A stretch of 64,000 nucleotides of DNA from Choristoneura fumiferana (lineage: Eukaryota > Arthropoda > Insecta > Lepidoptera > Tortricidae): positions 10,924,610-10,988,609 of the forward strand of contig NC_133481.1 in assembly GCF_025370935.1 (NCBI RefSeq), read 5' to 3'. The notes beneath the pieces are model-generated. The model saw only the letters and a program-made list of their open reading frames with translations, was not told where the DNA came from and did not search any database. Positions 14,601-26,828 of the stretch are shown piece after piece. Position numbers and translations under genes: made by a program. Positions within the stretch are counted from its first letter, which is position 1. Each line of letters opens with the position of its first letter.

Positions 14601-17199
14601 GGCATCTAATTTATTGGGTAGGCGTAGCCGAGGGAACGAATGGGCAGCGAGCATTCGAAGTCGGAGCGGAATTGCCGAATCACGCCGCTTTGACTCGCTG
14701 CCGCCGCGACACGATTCGTTAGGAGACAAATGTTTGGATTCAATCCAACAGTTTTTTCGACTGATAATTAGTAACGGTCTATTTACGCGTTTGATCTGTG
14801 ACTCTACGGTAGCCGCAGTTTTTTCAAGTAATTAAATTCCGTTGTTAATTATAAACTACTTAAACTAAACGATTCTCCAGGGTGCAATTTCATTCGCCAC
14901 AATGATTTTGCATTTTTTGCCGCCATGACGGCGTCCCAAATTAGTCGACCTAAAGTAATTCCAATAGTTTTTTTCATTATTAAATTGATTGTGACTCTTT
15001 TATTCCGTTATCATTATTAGCTTTGAAGTAACGCCTACCTATTTTGAAATCTTTAAAGAGAGTGACCAAAAAATTTAAATGACAATTTTTTTGCTGGATT
15101 TAAGAAGTAATGCCGTGATGTCAATGAACCCATGAATGGAATGTGACCGAAATTAATGCTGGTTTTTAGCTTCGAACTAGCCGTTTCTTATAAAATTGTG
15201 AGCGGAACCTTAGAATTCGTAGGCTGAGGAAGGCAAGCCGAATCGCTTAGCGACGCGGCTCGAGTTACCAGCCGTGGTGGGAAAATCACGCAAAAATAAA
15301 TATTACGACTCATTTTCTAATAAATAAAGAAAATAGTATCAATAAATAATAAGACTTGGGAGTTGACGGTTGTAAATAGGACTGATTAAAAAGGTAAACA
15401 AATTTTACCAACTTAACGGTACTTTTCAGGTGGCAATGTTTGAGATAGGTTTAAAAAGTCCCTAAAACTGTTTGTTTAAATTGTTCCATTGTCGTGAGGG
15501 CACGTTATAAATATAAACTTTTTCTACATTTTCTGCCATGTTCAGGGGCGTCCGAACTCTCCCACGTGTGAAATTTTACAAAAACTCAGACAGTTTTAAA
15601 GCCCACTAAAGTTAATTAAAGTACTAAAGTAGCTTAGTTATAGCTCAAGTAAGTTATTTTATTTTATTGATTGATTTAATTTAGTTTGATTTAATTTTAA
15701 TTTTGTAATTTTACACCTATTGCTATCCGACAAATAAATTTTACTACTATTATAAAAAAAAGTACTTAGGTACCAAATACAAGTCATGCCAAAAACACGC
15801 AACATAATTCAAAACCATAAAGTGTATTCCCATCGCATACTTACTGCAATACACCAGCCAAATAAACAATTAGCCAAAAATCCACTTTTAATTGAAATTA
15901 AATGGCTTTTAAAACTTAAATCGATTTAAATTAATCGCGAGCGAAGCAAGCGTGAAGCAATGGGAACGTTTCACCCGTCTCGATCGTCTCGATCTCGAGT
16001 GCCATCAATCGTTGTGTATCGACTCCGACGTCGCGATGAATTATCGAATCTATTAAGTCGCGAGATTACTGGATTCCATGGCGAGATGCCAGTGTAATGT
16101 TTAGACACGTTTTTCACGGTATCGCGAAAAATTTTATTATTTTTTTCTTCTGAATAATTGAAGTAGGTACATATCGAATTTTTAACTTACCGTCAGATTA
16201 TTTTTATTTATTTTTTGTAATTTACGAGATTAAAAGTACTAAAATAACATTTCTTCATAAAAACAAATTAGCCTTATCTTTTTCACTGATTTTGTTGCAA
16301 ACGGTGGATTAACTATTAACTGTTCAGTAAAAAACCTTACGTATCACATTTAAGAGGGTTCAATTGCATTGTTGTTTTTATCTTATAGCTAGAAAATTTA
16401 ACATAAGGGGTCTTTATAACAGCAATTCAAGCCAAAACAATTATTTTTAGATCTTTTGTCTATTTATCCATCTGTTTGTCCGTATACTTGTACGTGCATC
16501 ACGAAAAGGTAAAACATTAATATAAAAAACTGTACTAAATTACTAATTCTACGAGGATAAAGTCACGGGCAGAAGCTAGTATCATTAAAAAAGTCTTCTA
16601 CCTGCCGCGTCTACGCATTAGTAAAGTCTACGCCGAGGCAGCGCGGAGCAAACGATTTGTACTAATTATAACGCGCGAATAACGCGCGATACTATTAGCT
16701 TTCCACTCAGTGACGACGCGAGGTCCGCGAAATACTCACTGCCAAGTTTAAAAGTTTTTTTTTTGCATTTTTTTTGATAATTTAAAAAATATCGAGTGCA
16801 CACCAAGTTACCTAGTCAAATGTGTCGTATTAAAATGTATACAAAAACAACCACTGATTTTTGAAATATTGCTGTTTTTTTGCTTCAATGGATGTCACAT
16901 ATCTTAGGTAACGTCTCTAGCGACTATTGAAAGCAGGTAGACTATTGAGAAATAATGTGCCTAAATTTTCGAACGTAAACCAGCTAAACGATATTCCCAG
17001 GAACTACAAATGTTTAACAATTTATAGAAATTTCTATTTTTTTAAGGAAAAAAAAATCTACATATTTTCAGTCCTCATATTATTATAGCCACTTGGGCAG
17101 CGACTAGCACTCGGACGTTTATCTTACTACCTATTCAGTAACACAAATTCTCCATTCAAGGAAAACGGCCATGCAACCTGCATTAAATAAGTATAATAA
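11626..17199. other. Noncoding DNA with several GC-richer islands
   Basis: No gene recognised. GC-richer islands at about 12,120-12,260, 12,660-12,880, 13,480-13,900, 14,590-14,720, 15,940-16,090 and 16,600-16,740 stand out from AT-rich flanks. Two contain perfect POU-type octamers: ATTTGCAT at 12,810-12,817 and ATGCAAAT at 13,823-13,830. The island near 14,590 has overlapping open frames on both strands (81 and 64 codons), a usual by-product of local GC content. A T-rich stretch at 15,650-15,760 may be an old retroposon tail. Confidence 0.4.
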
Positions 17200-17288
17200 C
17201 AGTGCAAAAATATCTGACACGTCCTAACGGCCCTAGGAATAGAGCCATACACGTTTTTTTGTGTCGGATATTGGTGCTGGTGACTGTA
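17200..17288 (+). mobile_element. MITE-like palindromic element, 5'-truncated copy 2 of 3
   Basis: Shares ATATCTGACACGTCC, GGCCCTAGGAATAGAG and the closing GATATTGGTGCTGGTGACTG with the elements at 3,250 and 63,681. The left terminal repeat is missing or unrecognisable. Confidence 0.65.
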
Positions 17289-18603
17289 CATGTAAGTGAG
17301 GACGCAGCCTTTGCAGGAACCACCATGACTATTTTTGAAGTTTCATAATGCAAATGCACGTGTGTGAAACCTGACGCGTGATGCAACAAAAGCACAAGTG
17401 TTGATGCACAAGATGCCCGTATGTCCTGCACTCATTCATACAGGATAAAGGCACTCAATCCGCTTTATGGTAATTTTAGGTGGAAACAAATAAACTTGGT
17501 TGACACTTAGCGCAAGTGTTTGATAAGTGGATAATTGTTTTTAACTATAAATACGTTTTGTAAATAAATCGTTTTTATGCAAGCTTTTTTTATATAACCC
17601 AGTGCTTGCATTATCTTCGAACCTACATATGTGTACCACTAGTCAATCCAACCTCAAGAAGTGGGTCAAATTCGAATAGCAACACTCTAAGACAGGAGAA
17701 ACTAAAAATCTTAGATAAGTATGATGAATGTAACATTAGTGAACTGAAAGACAGAAGTATTTATCTACTTATTAGAAGTTCAAGGAACTATTAACTATCA
17801 GAATGAATTACTCCAAAAATATTTCTAACAGATCGTTTCACGCATCTATTACATAGAAACAAACAGTGGTACAAAAAATTACTCAATTCCCAGAAAATAA
17901 CAATGCCTCCTAAACGAATAAATTGAAATATTCGAAAACTTCCCTCATAAGAAACCTTTCAAACCCAATTAATGTCGATATTACGAACCCCTAAAGAGTT
18001 GGAAACACGAAATGGAATTATGCATTCCCCTAAAAGTCGCCATTAGAATTAGAGGCACAATTTATTCCGCACCGGGGCCCAATATTTCCGGATTTCCTGG
18101 ATCACTGTTCTGGTTTACAACTCGCGAGTGTGCGGCCACTTTACTGGGTTTGTTTGAGGCAGGAATCGCAACAGGATGCGACTATTATTTAAGAAACGAC
18201 AGACTACATAGAATTGTAAAAGGAAACACATCGACTGACCATAGCAGTAGTCAACATATTAATATTAACTATTAAATAAAATTCGTCAGTTTTATATTGT
18301 TTTATATGTGGAATGCGAAAGAATTAAATTCCGCTTCCATCGTCTGTTTGTTCTGGATAAAAAAAATGGCTATTCAAGGCCGGAGTGAATAGGCCGTTAC
18401 TGAACCAGTGAGCTGTTCGGCGTCATCGGTACTTAGGTACCATCACGTGAATAAAAAAAACAGTCAATTGTCAATAAAAATGACTTCGTAACAAAATTAA
18501 AAAAAAAAACAGAATTTGGTGGTGTCTAATTTCTTTGCTTTCCAATATTTTCAAACAAAAATTACGTTACTCTTTAAAAACATTTATTGTAGATTGTTCA
18601 ACA
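17289..18603. other. Noncoding DNA, no recognised gene
   Basis: Only short open frames (at most 87 codons, 18,012-18,275) without recognisable domains. An octamer ATGCAAAT occurs at 17,348-17,355. I see no repeat or RNA gene here. Confidence 0.4.
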
Positions 18604-18700
18604 AGGGACTAAAACAAGCCATAATGACACTCGATGTTTAGCAACCCGAGCAGAGCGAGGGTGGCTATAGTTCGAGTGGCATTATGGTTGTTTAGTCTCG
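18604..18700. mobile_element. Short palindromic hairpin element
   Basis: Left arm GACTAAAACAAGCCATAATG and right arm CATTATGGTTGTTTAGTC are imperfect inverse complements, with a loop around GAGCAGAGCGAGGG. The layout (arms of about 35 bp, GAGCGAGG in the loop, CACTCTACTTTTCACTTT downstream) resembles the hairpins at 31,275-31,357 and 52,177-52,255, suggesting one MITE-like family. No coding capacity. Confidence 0.5.
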
Positions 18701-21700
18701 CGTTAAGCACTCTACTTTTCACTTTGAATGCGAGGAAAAAAAGCAATATTTTGATCAAAAATACAATATTATTTACTTTTTAAAAACGAACGCTCGGCTA
18801 TTGGGCAGGCCATCTGTTCAAAATTGAAAATTGCAAAAAATTTGTTGCGCGGTTTTTTCTTTTCTTTTATTGTTTATGAAGTGACGCTTTAAAAGCTTGC
18901 ATATTTAGCGAACAGTTTAAAATTGAAAACTATTTTAAAATAAATTGGACTATGCATTTAATAAAACGAATTAATCCTTAATATAATTGAATAGATTCAT
19001 AATTCGTAATCATTAATTGTGTTCCACGAAATTAAATCGTGCTTTTTTAAAATATTTTTGCACAGTTGTGATTTTGAGGTTATTTCCACGCCTAAAAATC
19101 CTCCATTCACAAACACCGTGTTGGCTGTTTAGGAGTTTCCAACGTAAATTAAAAAAAAAACTTTAATCCCTAGAGAATAAAAAAGAGCTTTAGTCCCGAT
19201 ATGCAGAGACTAAAGTAAAATTTTAAGAGCATGAGAAGTAAAAAAAATATTTTTTGACTAATTATATGGGAAAATTTTAAGACTGTAACTTTAACAATAT
19301 AAAGGCTGTAAAACCTTTGTTACAGGCGACGGAAAGACTGATAGACGGATACGTGAGTCCGTAAGTGACATCAATCTGACCCTTAAAAATAATCAGGTAC
19401 CTACTTAGTCACAAATAAAAACTCATTTAGAAGGAGTAACTCTGCTAGCGCATTGAAAGTAAAGCGATCCTAAATGGCATTGGGGACATGCAAACACATT
19501 AATTTATGGGTACCATCATCGCAAACTTTTTAAGCTGTAACCGTCTTGAGTAACTTTTACATTAGAGCCCCCGCGCCCGGAACTTCAATTAGATCAATTT
19601 CGTATTTACCTCTGTTACACCTCGCCGTTTGCCGGTGCCGCATATTTTCCACAGTTCAAGTTATTGTGGTAATAGTTCTTTTATTGGTCATACTTTGTAG
19701 GTCGTACTCATGTAAAAAATAAAACTTTACCACCCAACCACAAAACAATGTTGGAAACAATTTAGCAAAAACTCGGTCTACTAGTCCAGCGGATGTTCTG
19801 GCGCCCACTCTACTCGCAAACGGTGGTATTTAAATGATTAAAGCTTCATTTACTCAACAATGTAATCATTGGATCCAATAAACATTTCAGAAAAAGCGAG
19901 CTGTCAAATAAATCCAGCAAATATTTTAATGGCTTCGTGCATTGGCTCTGTTTATTGGCATTATAAAAGCGTCCGCGTAAACCTGAACCAACCCTTGCAG
20001 GACAAAGTCTCTGAACTATAAAATAAATCTAGCAAGTTATCGTCCACAATAAACAGTCGCTGCGGAAGGCTATCGCCGATTCCCACGCAAAGTTGCTGTT
20101 AATAAAAGCAACAAAATTATATATTCAAGAGTTAGGAGGTGGTGGTATGGCAGTTAGGGCTTTCTACGTGGTCCGGGTTACAATGCAAATTGCTGTAGAG
20201 GGGTGCGCCGATGCCCTCTAACTGTGCGACTCGCAAAGATGGCCGCCGTAATGGCGAAATGAAATTATTAAGCATTGTCTTGTGAAATCGGCCGCAGTCG
20301 ACACCTGAGTCTCTAGCCCGCGCACTTAGCGTGGATATTCCCGGGCGGGAGTAGCCCCTAAGCCGCGAGCGTCTTACATCTTATTAAATAATAACCTAGC
20401 CGGGTCTAAACAGACTTGTGTAGGTAGAGAAAATACTTGCATCACAAGAAAATTGTCCGAATGGGAGTTTCTTATACTTATGTTTTTGTCGTGACCTAGT
20501 TATTTTTCTCACGCCGATGCTCCGAACTAAAAGCCGTTTACGATCGGGCGCCAGTTCGTGCGATAAGACGATAGTACACTCCGGCGCCTCAGTCCTAACG
20601 CGCGAGATCCATCCAATTCCAACGCGAAGACATTACCCACTGGATCCCTCTGAAAGCTTTGTATTAAAATTTAAATCTACTTTGCAAAGTGTATTTTATA
20701 CACGTGCTCTTGCAATTTTGATCGTTCATAAAGCCTCCAAACAGCTTCTATTATTACGCTATACCTTTGCGGTATTGGGTGTTACACATCTCCCCGTTCC
20801 CGCTAGCGTTTCGACGAAGTCTCCCATGAATACAGTATGCATAATGTTAATATATTATAGATGGTTTAATTACTCGTTTGTGGTACACTTGCGGTTTCTC
20901 CGTTGATGTTCATTCTGTTATTTTACATTCAAATGCGTTTATAAGTATTTATGAACTAATAAAGCATCAAATATAAGCTGCATGCAGCATTTTAAGCTGT
21001 GATGCCTTAGACTCTAATATTGTCTTGCAAAGTCGCAGAAGTGGCGGTTAAAATCTGTGTAAGAACCGTTTGATTTTATTAGATCAAAATAGAAAAAGAA
21101 AACCACTTTCCTTACACTCTATGAGACAGTAAGTACCTGTCACTAGGTCCAAAACAAGGAATAAATCAATTTTTTTGTGCATAGGTACCCATTCACATCT
21201 GTCAATTTTACTAGCTTTTATTGAACTTGAAATGTTTTGTATGTTTGTTGACATTAAATGTTACAAATCGAATTGCACCTAAGTATTTTTAATGATCGGA
21301 TTGACTTGAAATTTGGTAATAACGGATATGTAGTTCGGATGGCTATGCAAGTACCTACAGTTAACAAAAATGATTTAGTAAAGTAATGAATATTATTTAT
21401 TTAGAAAAACTTATTGAGTCTCGTATCTCGCATCAGATACTTTAGAGCCGATCTAATGGTAATACGTTTTATGTTAAGTTTATGGCATGACCTTGTAACG
21501 AAATCGCTCAAAGCATATCGGGATAGCTTTTACGCTTTTAATGCAAAACCGGTGTCCACGTGTACAGTCAAAGGGAAATAAATTGATTTCCGATTATTTT
21601 TCAGTAACAAAGCCGTCCCTTATTTATTAGCGAATGAAATTCCTCTTCAATCCGACGCATGCCCACTCCGTGTTTTTAATTTCACACAAAAACAGCTCCG

Positions 21701-22769
21701 AGGAGGTGATCAATCAAAACTGCCGCTCGTTTCTTTTTTTTCTATACTCCATTGCAATATACTTTCGCCTCTGTAACCGCTATAACTGCCTTTATTTTGT
21801 TTGCAAAGAGGAAATGGATACTTTTTAAAATAAATTAGGGGACTTACCGAGGGTTTTAATTTGGCTATTCGATGCTGTGAAATCGAACTATAAATTTGAA
21901 CAAAAATTTATTTTGTTGGTAATATTTTTTTGTTAAACAAAATTGCTCTAAAATTGCGATAGTATAGATTTTCAAATGACGTCAATGGTTGCCCTGGTAT
22001 TAGGAAACTTAAACTTTGTTTTTTTTACATATATATTGACATAAATCAACTTGAATAGACGATAGTTAAAAGTTACTTCGTACGGAACTCAGACACATAA
22101 TTGAGTGGTCGCATGTAGAGTGCCAATTCTAACTCAAGCGTCTGCGTGCACTTGAAATTCTTTAGAACCGGCTAAGAAAATTCGTCGAAATCATGTCGTT
22201 TGCATAGTTATGAACTAGGTATTTTTTTTACATATAACTGACCGTGATTGACCCCTATCTCACCTGATGTGTACCTACATAGTTAATATTTTTTCATTAG
22301 CAAAATATATTCTCAGATACTTATAAAATTAAATATTTTTTACCATAAATAGGTAAGTTTCAAATTACATAGAAAAGGCGTTAAAAACGATATAACACAT
22401 CTATATCGTCATAGTTATTATGATCTTTGGCATTCGTTTGATTCGTTTGTTATTCAACGTTTGCTAGGTCAACTTGTGAGATTATCTGCCTCAGATGCTC
22501 CTAGCTTGGGAACAGCACCTAAGTGCGACCAGGCTCCTAGACTCCTAGTTCATAAATGTGACATGCAACAACTGACTGATACAATTCTAAACATATTGTC
22601 GACTGGAAGAGTTCCTTGTCAAACCGGGCTTCGCATTCACTATAGACCGACTTGTCAGTGTCACTTGTCGCCTGTCACGTTTATGAAATAGGAGCCTGCT
22701 TGCGTGGCGATGGAAGGCAATGCTTGCGATTTTGTAAGTCAATAAATGAGAGAATATCAAATATTTTAA
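18701..22769. other. Noncoding DNA with GC-richer islands
   Basis: No gene recognised. GC-richer islands lie at about 19,540-19,660, 20,040-20,360 and 20,500-20,650; the second has an ATGCAAAT octamer at 20,183-20,190. The ATG-initiated open frame at 20,517-20,906 (129 codons) is the longest one outside the retrotransposon. It shows no domain or signal peptide that I recognise, and its second half is AT-rich, so I do not call it a gene. Confidence 0.4.
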
Positions 22770-23089
22770 ACTAGTGTTTACCCGCGGCTTCGCAAACGTA
22801 AATCATTAAGATTTTTTAAATTCCCGTGGGAATTCCCGAAAATTAAATAGTGGTTTTCATTGACGTTACATTAAAAACAATCATGTCAAATTTCATGACT
22901 CTAAGCCCAGCGGTTGTTACTTCGAGATTTTATCAATATCCCGTGGGAATATCGGAATAAACAGTAGCCTATGTTTTATTCCAGACGTCCAGCTATCTAC
23001 ATACCAAATTTAATTTCAGTTTCAGCGTGAAGGAGTAACAAACATACTCACGCACTCACAAACTTTCGCATTTCTAATATTAGTAGGAT
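22770..23089 (-). repeat. Dispersed lepidopteran repeat, near full length
   Basis: Reads CTAGTGTTTACCCGCGGCTT at its left and TTTCGCATTTCTAATATTAG then TAGGAT at its right, with CCCGTGGGAATATCGGAATA inside. It is the reverse-orientation relative of the element at 61,287-62,269, which ends GCGAAGCCGCGGGTAAACGC. No coding capacity. Probably a SINE-like or Helitron-like non-autonomous element; the class is not resolved from this sequence. Confidence 0.7.
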
Positions 23090-23743
23090 TGCTGATTTTA
23101 AATGTGCTGTCTAGTCAATGTGTAGTTGTTAATTTGGTTTCATGTTGCATTGTAATGCGATGCGATGTAAAAAAAAATACAACCCCTTTTCCACTTTCCT
23201 AGCTCTACTCTCAATCTCACGAGCGGAGAGCCCTCGGAGTCGCATGTAAATAAACACTCGCTTTGGCTTCGTGATCATTCGGGCCCATTCGGGAACGTTC
23301 GGCCCGGCACGGATTACACGTGTTTTATTCAGACACGCTAATTACAACCGAGGTTTTTCTCTGCAACTGTACTAGTCTTGAGCATTTTCATTAACGTCTC
23401 TAAATGAAGAATGTGTCAGTTTTTGTTAGGAGTTCTATGAATTAGTACATTGAGATACATTGTTAATAGTTTATGATTTTTAATAAGGTACAGGTAGATA
23501 CCCTAAATTAAAGAGCCGTCGATTTCAATAGCTAGGTAAATACGCTCATGCCTACATTCTATTATTGAAGTTATGAGGTTACACCCTATTAATTCAGTCC
23601 ATACAGTTTTTTTTTTAGATTGGAAGTGGTTTTTGTTTGAATAAAGCGAATTAAATCCAGCCAGGAAGGTGTCCAGATAACTGTCAGCGTGTTGCGACAT
23701 TGTTTTTGCTCCCCGAAATTACAAGACTCGACTCACACTAACT
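23090..23743. other. Noncoding DNA with one GC-rich island
   Basis: A GC-rich island at about 23,215-23,335 (around GGGCCCATTCGGGAACGTTC) is the only notable feature. No gene recognised. Confidence 0.4.
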
Positions 23744-24020
23744 TATTTTTTTTTATTTGACTGGATGGCAAACGAGCAAGTGGGTCTCCTGATGGTAAGA
23801 GATCACCACCGCCCATAAACATCTGCAACACCAGGGGTATTGCAGATGCGTTGCCAGCCTAGAGGCCTAAGATGGGATACCTCAAGTGCCAGTTATTTCA
23901 CCGGCTGTCTTACTCTCCACGACGAAACACAACAGTGCAAGCACTGCTGCTTCACGGCAGGATTAGCGAGTAAGATGGTGGTAGCAATCCGGGTGGACCT
24001 TGCACAAGGTCCTACCACCT
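23744..24020 (+). repeat. Dispersed lepidopteran repeat (GGTAAGAGATCACC module)
   Basis: Begins after a T-rich run, then GGCAAACGAGCAAGTGGGTC, CTGATGGTAAGAGATCACCA, GCAACACCAGGGGTATTGCA and, further on, CAGTGCAAGCACTGCTGCTT. These modules recur in many lepidopteran genomes and are recalled as LINE or SINE derived. The T-rich start suggests a retroposed element lying in reverse orientation. It is followed by a short CCAA-rich run (24,021-24,041). Confidence 0.65.
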
Positions 24021-25121
24021 GCCAACCAACCAACCACCAACCCTCCTACCAACTTTGTAACTAGCAACCAGCTGATACTTTATCTATTCTATTTTACAAG
24101 GTTCCATTTAACTTGCAATGTTTGTATGTTTCTTTAGGTCAAATCTTGCAAGTCAAAGAACCTCTTCCGGTGGTCGGTTCAATTTCAAATTTAATAAACA
24201 TATATAACATGTCGAATGATCCAAAAGTACAATAAGCAAAACGCTCATATTAAACATGAACTTTTCAACAAAATATAATCTGAAACTTTTTTGGTTCATG
24301 GTCAGTTAACATGTTTACCTTTTAATTTTGCATGCAACTGCGTCAAAATATAGGGGATTCTATAAAGGTTTCTAAAAATAATCTGATTCAACGAGAATCC
24401 AACGAGTAGTCCCGTTATTTCTTAAGTATCAAAACCATTCGGTCTCTCGTACACGCGAACCTCCGTCATATTTGCTTTACGAATGGTTCTCATTCCATTC
24501 AGATCGCAACTCATAGCCTCTCCTCAAATACCAAGTAAAAGCTTCCTTTCTTCGGAGCTAAATCGAAAAAACTAGCGCAAAAAGCATTCAGCAAACCTCG
24601 CATTTTTAAAAGCTGAAGTACACTTTTTTAACCATTTTCAAATCTCTTAATGTCACATGGCTTTCAATGGCATATGAAAAAGGTCCAAAGATAAGATTAC
24701 GTGAACTTTAGTTTCGAATCCGATTAAAAAACACGCAACGGTGGTTTTGAAGAGCCTGCTCTTCGAGAACACTCCCACACTTACACAAAAGTCTTAAAGA
24801 TATTCGGGCATTTTTTGTAGTCCTTTGTGTCTGTGTGTAATGTTGTCGCCTACGAAATTAGCTAATCCATTTGTAATTGAATTTGGAAACATAATCCCCT
24901 TCAATATGTTTTTATGTAGCATTATAACCACTAGTTTTACAAATTCGTGATTGCATTTTTTCTATAAGTTTTTCATTAAATAAGAATTCTGCTTGCATTT
25001 CACCAATAGGTAGGTTCCCATCAACAACTTTTTGTCAGTAATTGTCGTATTTCTGGTTACCCTAACTATTTTGATTTGAATAATTTATTGAATCAGGCGT
25101 TACTTTGCGGAGGTCCATATC
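24021..25121. other. Noncoding DNA, no recognised gene
   Basis: AT-rich sequence with no coding region, RNA gene or clear repeat recognised, apart from the CCAA-rich run at its left edge. Confidence 0.4.
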
Positions 25122-25728
25122 AATGAACTAAAAAAATTCCTTGCTCACCCGCGACCTTACGATAGCTAAGCTTATGCAAAATATGCGTTTCATGCAGTTC
25201 CTCCACCTCCACACTGTAAGAACACACACGAATCACACAAACCCATCTATCACCACCACCACACCACACTGATTCGTTTCGAACTCAACCAGATTTCATC
25301 TTCAGAGTAACACAACCGGACACCATGCTACCAGTTGTTACTAACAAACCACAACCACCGTTTTAATTTGTCACTGTAACTCCCCAACACTACTACTACT
25401 TGGTTGGTTGGTTGGTTGGCTTGGTTGGTTGGTGTTGGTTGGTTGGTTGCTTGGTTGTACTTGGGGAGTTACAGTGACAAATTAAAACGGTGGTTGTGGT
25501 TTGTTAGTCTAACAACTGGTAGCATGGTGTACGGTTGTGTTACTCTGAAGATGAGCTCTGGTTCAGTTCGAAACGCGTCAGTGTTGTGTGGTGGTGGTGA
25601 TAGATGGGTTTGTGTGATCTGGTGTGTTCTACAGTGTAGAGGTGGAGGAACTGCATGAACACGCATATTTTGCATAAGCTTAGCTATCGTAAGGTCGCGG
25701 GTGAGCAAGGAAATTCTTTTAGTTCATT
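25122..25728. mobile_element. 607-bp foldback (long inverted repeat) with TTGG-rich loop
   Basis: Left arm 25,122-25,387 and right arm 25,461-25,728 are inverse complements over about 266 bp with only scattered substitutions and 1-2 bp indels (my estimate is above 90% identity by eye). The outer ends read AATGAACTAAAA and TTTTAGTTCATT. The 73-bp loop is a degenerate TTGG repeat. The open frames inside (25,404-25,658 plus; 25,469-25,708 minus) are low-complexity products of the repeat. Likely a foldback-type transposable element. It could also give a long double-stranded transcript. Arm divergence argues against a foldback sequencing artefact. Confidence 0.8.
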
Positions 25729-26572
25729 TATTTTGATTTGCCAGAAAACAGAAAAGAAAGTTATAGGAATTTAAGTATGAGAATTCAGAAAGAAAGAAAA
25801 CAATGATGATTATTTGAATCTAGTGCGTTATTTGTCATAGGTACAAATAGTATTAACTGCTACTTTGGACCAAGAATTCTCGGATTCGGATCAGACATAG
25901 TGCAAATCGGCTTTAAGCTTAAATTTTCACTACTGCTTACTCGTCGTGTTTACAGATGACGCTAGCACATACATATTAAAGTAGTAATTTTCCACAAAGT
26001 TCGGAAGCGACTGTAACACGTACTGAACAAACAAAGAAACACATTACAAAGCCATAAACCGGCAACAAAGGGACCGACTGCGTGTTGAAACTGATCCATC
26101 ATGTCGCCTTTTGAAACAGAAAAAAAACTCACAACTCACAACAGATGTTTTAGTAAAAAAGCCACCCCACAACCCCGGTACCCACCTTTATCTCACTATC
26201 CTAATAGTCTAAATGCTAATAAAGCATTTTAAATTAATTTAGTCGTACTCTTAATAAATTGTAACCTGAATTGATTACGTTGTAAATATTTATTTTTTAA
26301 ACAAAAAGCTCATTCATCTTGCAATATATCTGGACAGGTGACTGTGTCTTGTTTTAATTATAATTTTATTCGATGCCTGGTCTGAAACACAATTATTAAC
26401 TATGTTCTGTTTTTTAATCCGAGATACTAAAATGATGTTTTATGTGTTACCAGTTTTTTGCGTCTCATAAATAGTGATGTGCCGCAACCGGTTATCACCG
26501 AAAGATTTTGTAGGTACCTATGTTAAGTATGTAGTCGAATACGAAAAACATGAATGACGTTGTGTGATATCT
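25729..26572. other. Noncoding DNA, no recognised gene
   Basis: AT-rich sequence between the foldback and the hairpin pair. I see no coding region or repeat family that I can name. Confidence 0.4.
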
Positions 26573-26697
26573 GCAGGGCTACTATGAAACTCGAAACTCG
26601 AAGTTCGTGTCGTGTGGTCCCTCTGACGCTTATACTATTTAATACGAGAGCGAGAGGGACGGTACGACACGAACTTCGAGTTTCGTAGTAGCCCTGC
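26573..26697. mobile_element. Palindromic hairpin element (first of a tandem pair)
   Basis: Left arm GCAGGGCTACTATGAAACTC and right arm GAGTTTCGTAGTAGCCCTGC are inverse complements with minor mismatch. Nested inside are AAGTTCGTGTCGT and ACGACACGAACTT, around a loop with GACGCTTATACTATTTAATA. It is a MITE-like snapback sequence with no coding capacity. The contig that forms copy 2 starts inside this element's right arm (equivalent to 26,674). Confidence 0.75.
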
Positions 26698-26828
26698 TGG
26701 CCCTATACTACGAAATGCAAAACTCGACCTTCGTATGTTGCCATCCCGCTGACGCTTATCTCATTTAATACACGAGTGAAAGGGACGGTGCGATACGAAC
26801 TTCGTTTTTCCAGTTTTGTAGTAGCCCC
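26698..26828. mobile_element. Palindromic hairpin element (second of a tandem pair, diverged)
   Basis: Same design as the preceding hairpin: GGCCCTATACTACGAAATGC on the left, TTTTGTAGTAGCCCCTC on the right, and a loop with GACGCTTATCTCATTTAATA. It abuts the first copy directly, giving a tandem pair of the same snapback family. The copy-2 counterpart is at 47,637-47,765. Confidence 0.7.

Noticed and set aside
20517..20906. 129-codon ATG-initiated open frame
   Set aside because: No recognised domain, signal or repeat; the second half is AT-rich; no splice or promoter evidence. A chance open frame is the better explanation.
25404..25708. Trp/Leu/Val-rich and His-rich open frames in the foldback
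   Set aside because: Generated by the TTGG repeat and the inverted arms; low complexity with no protein family.
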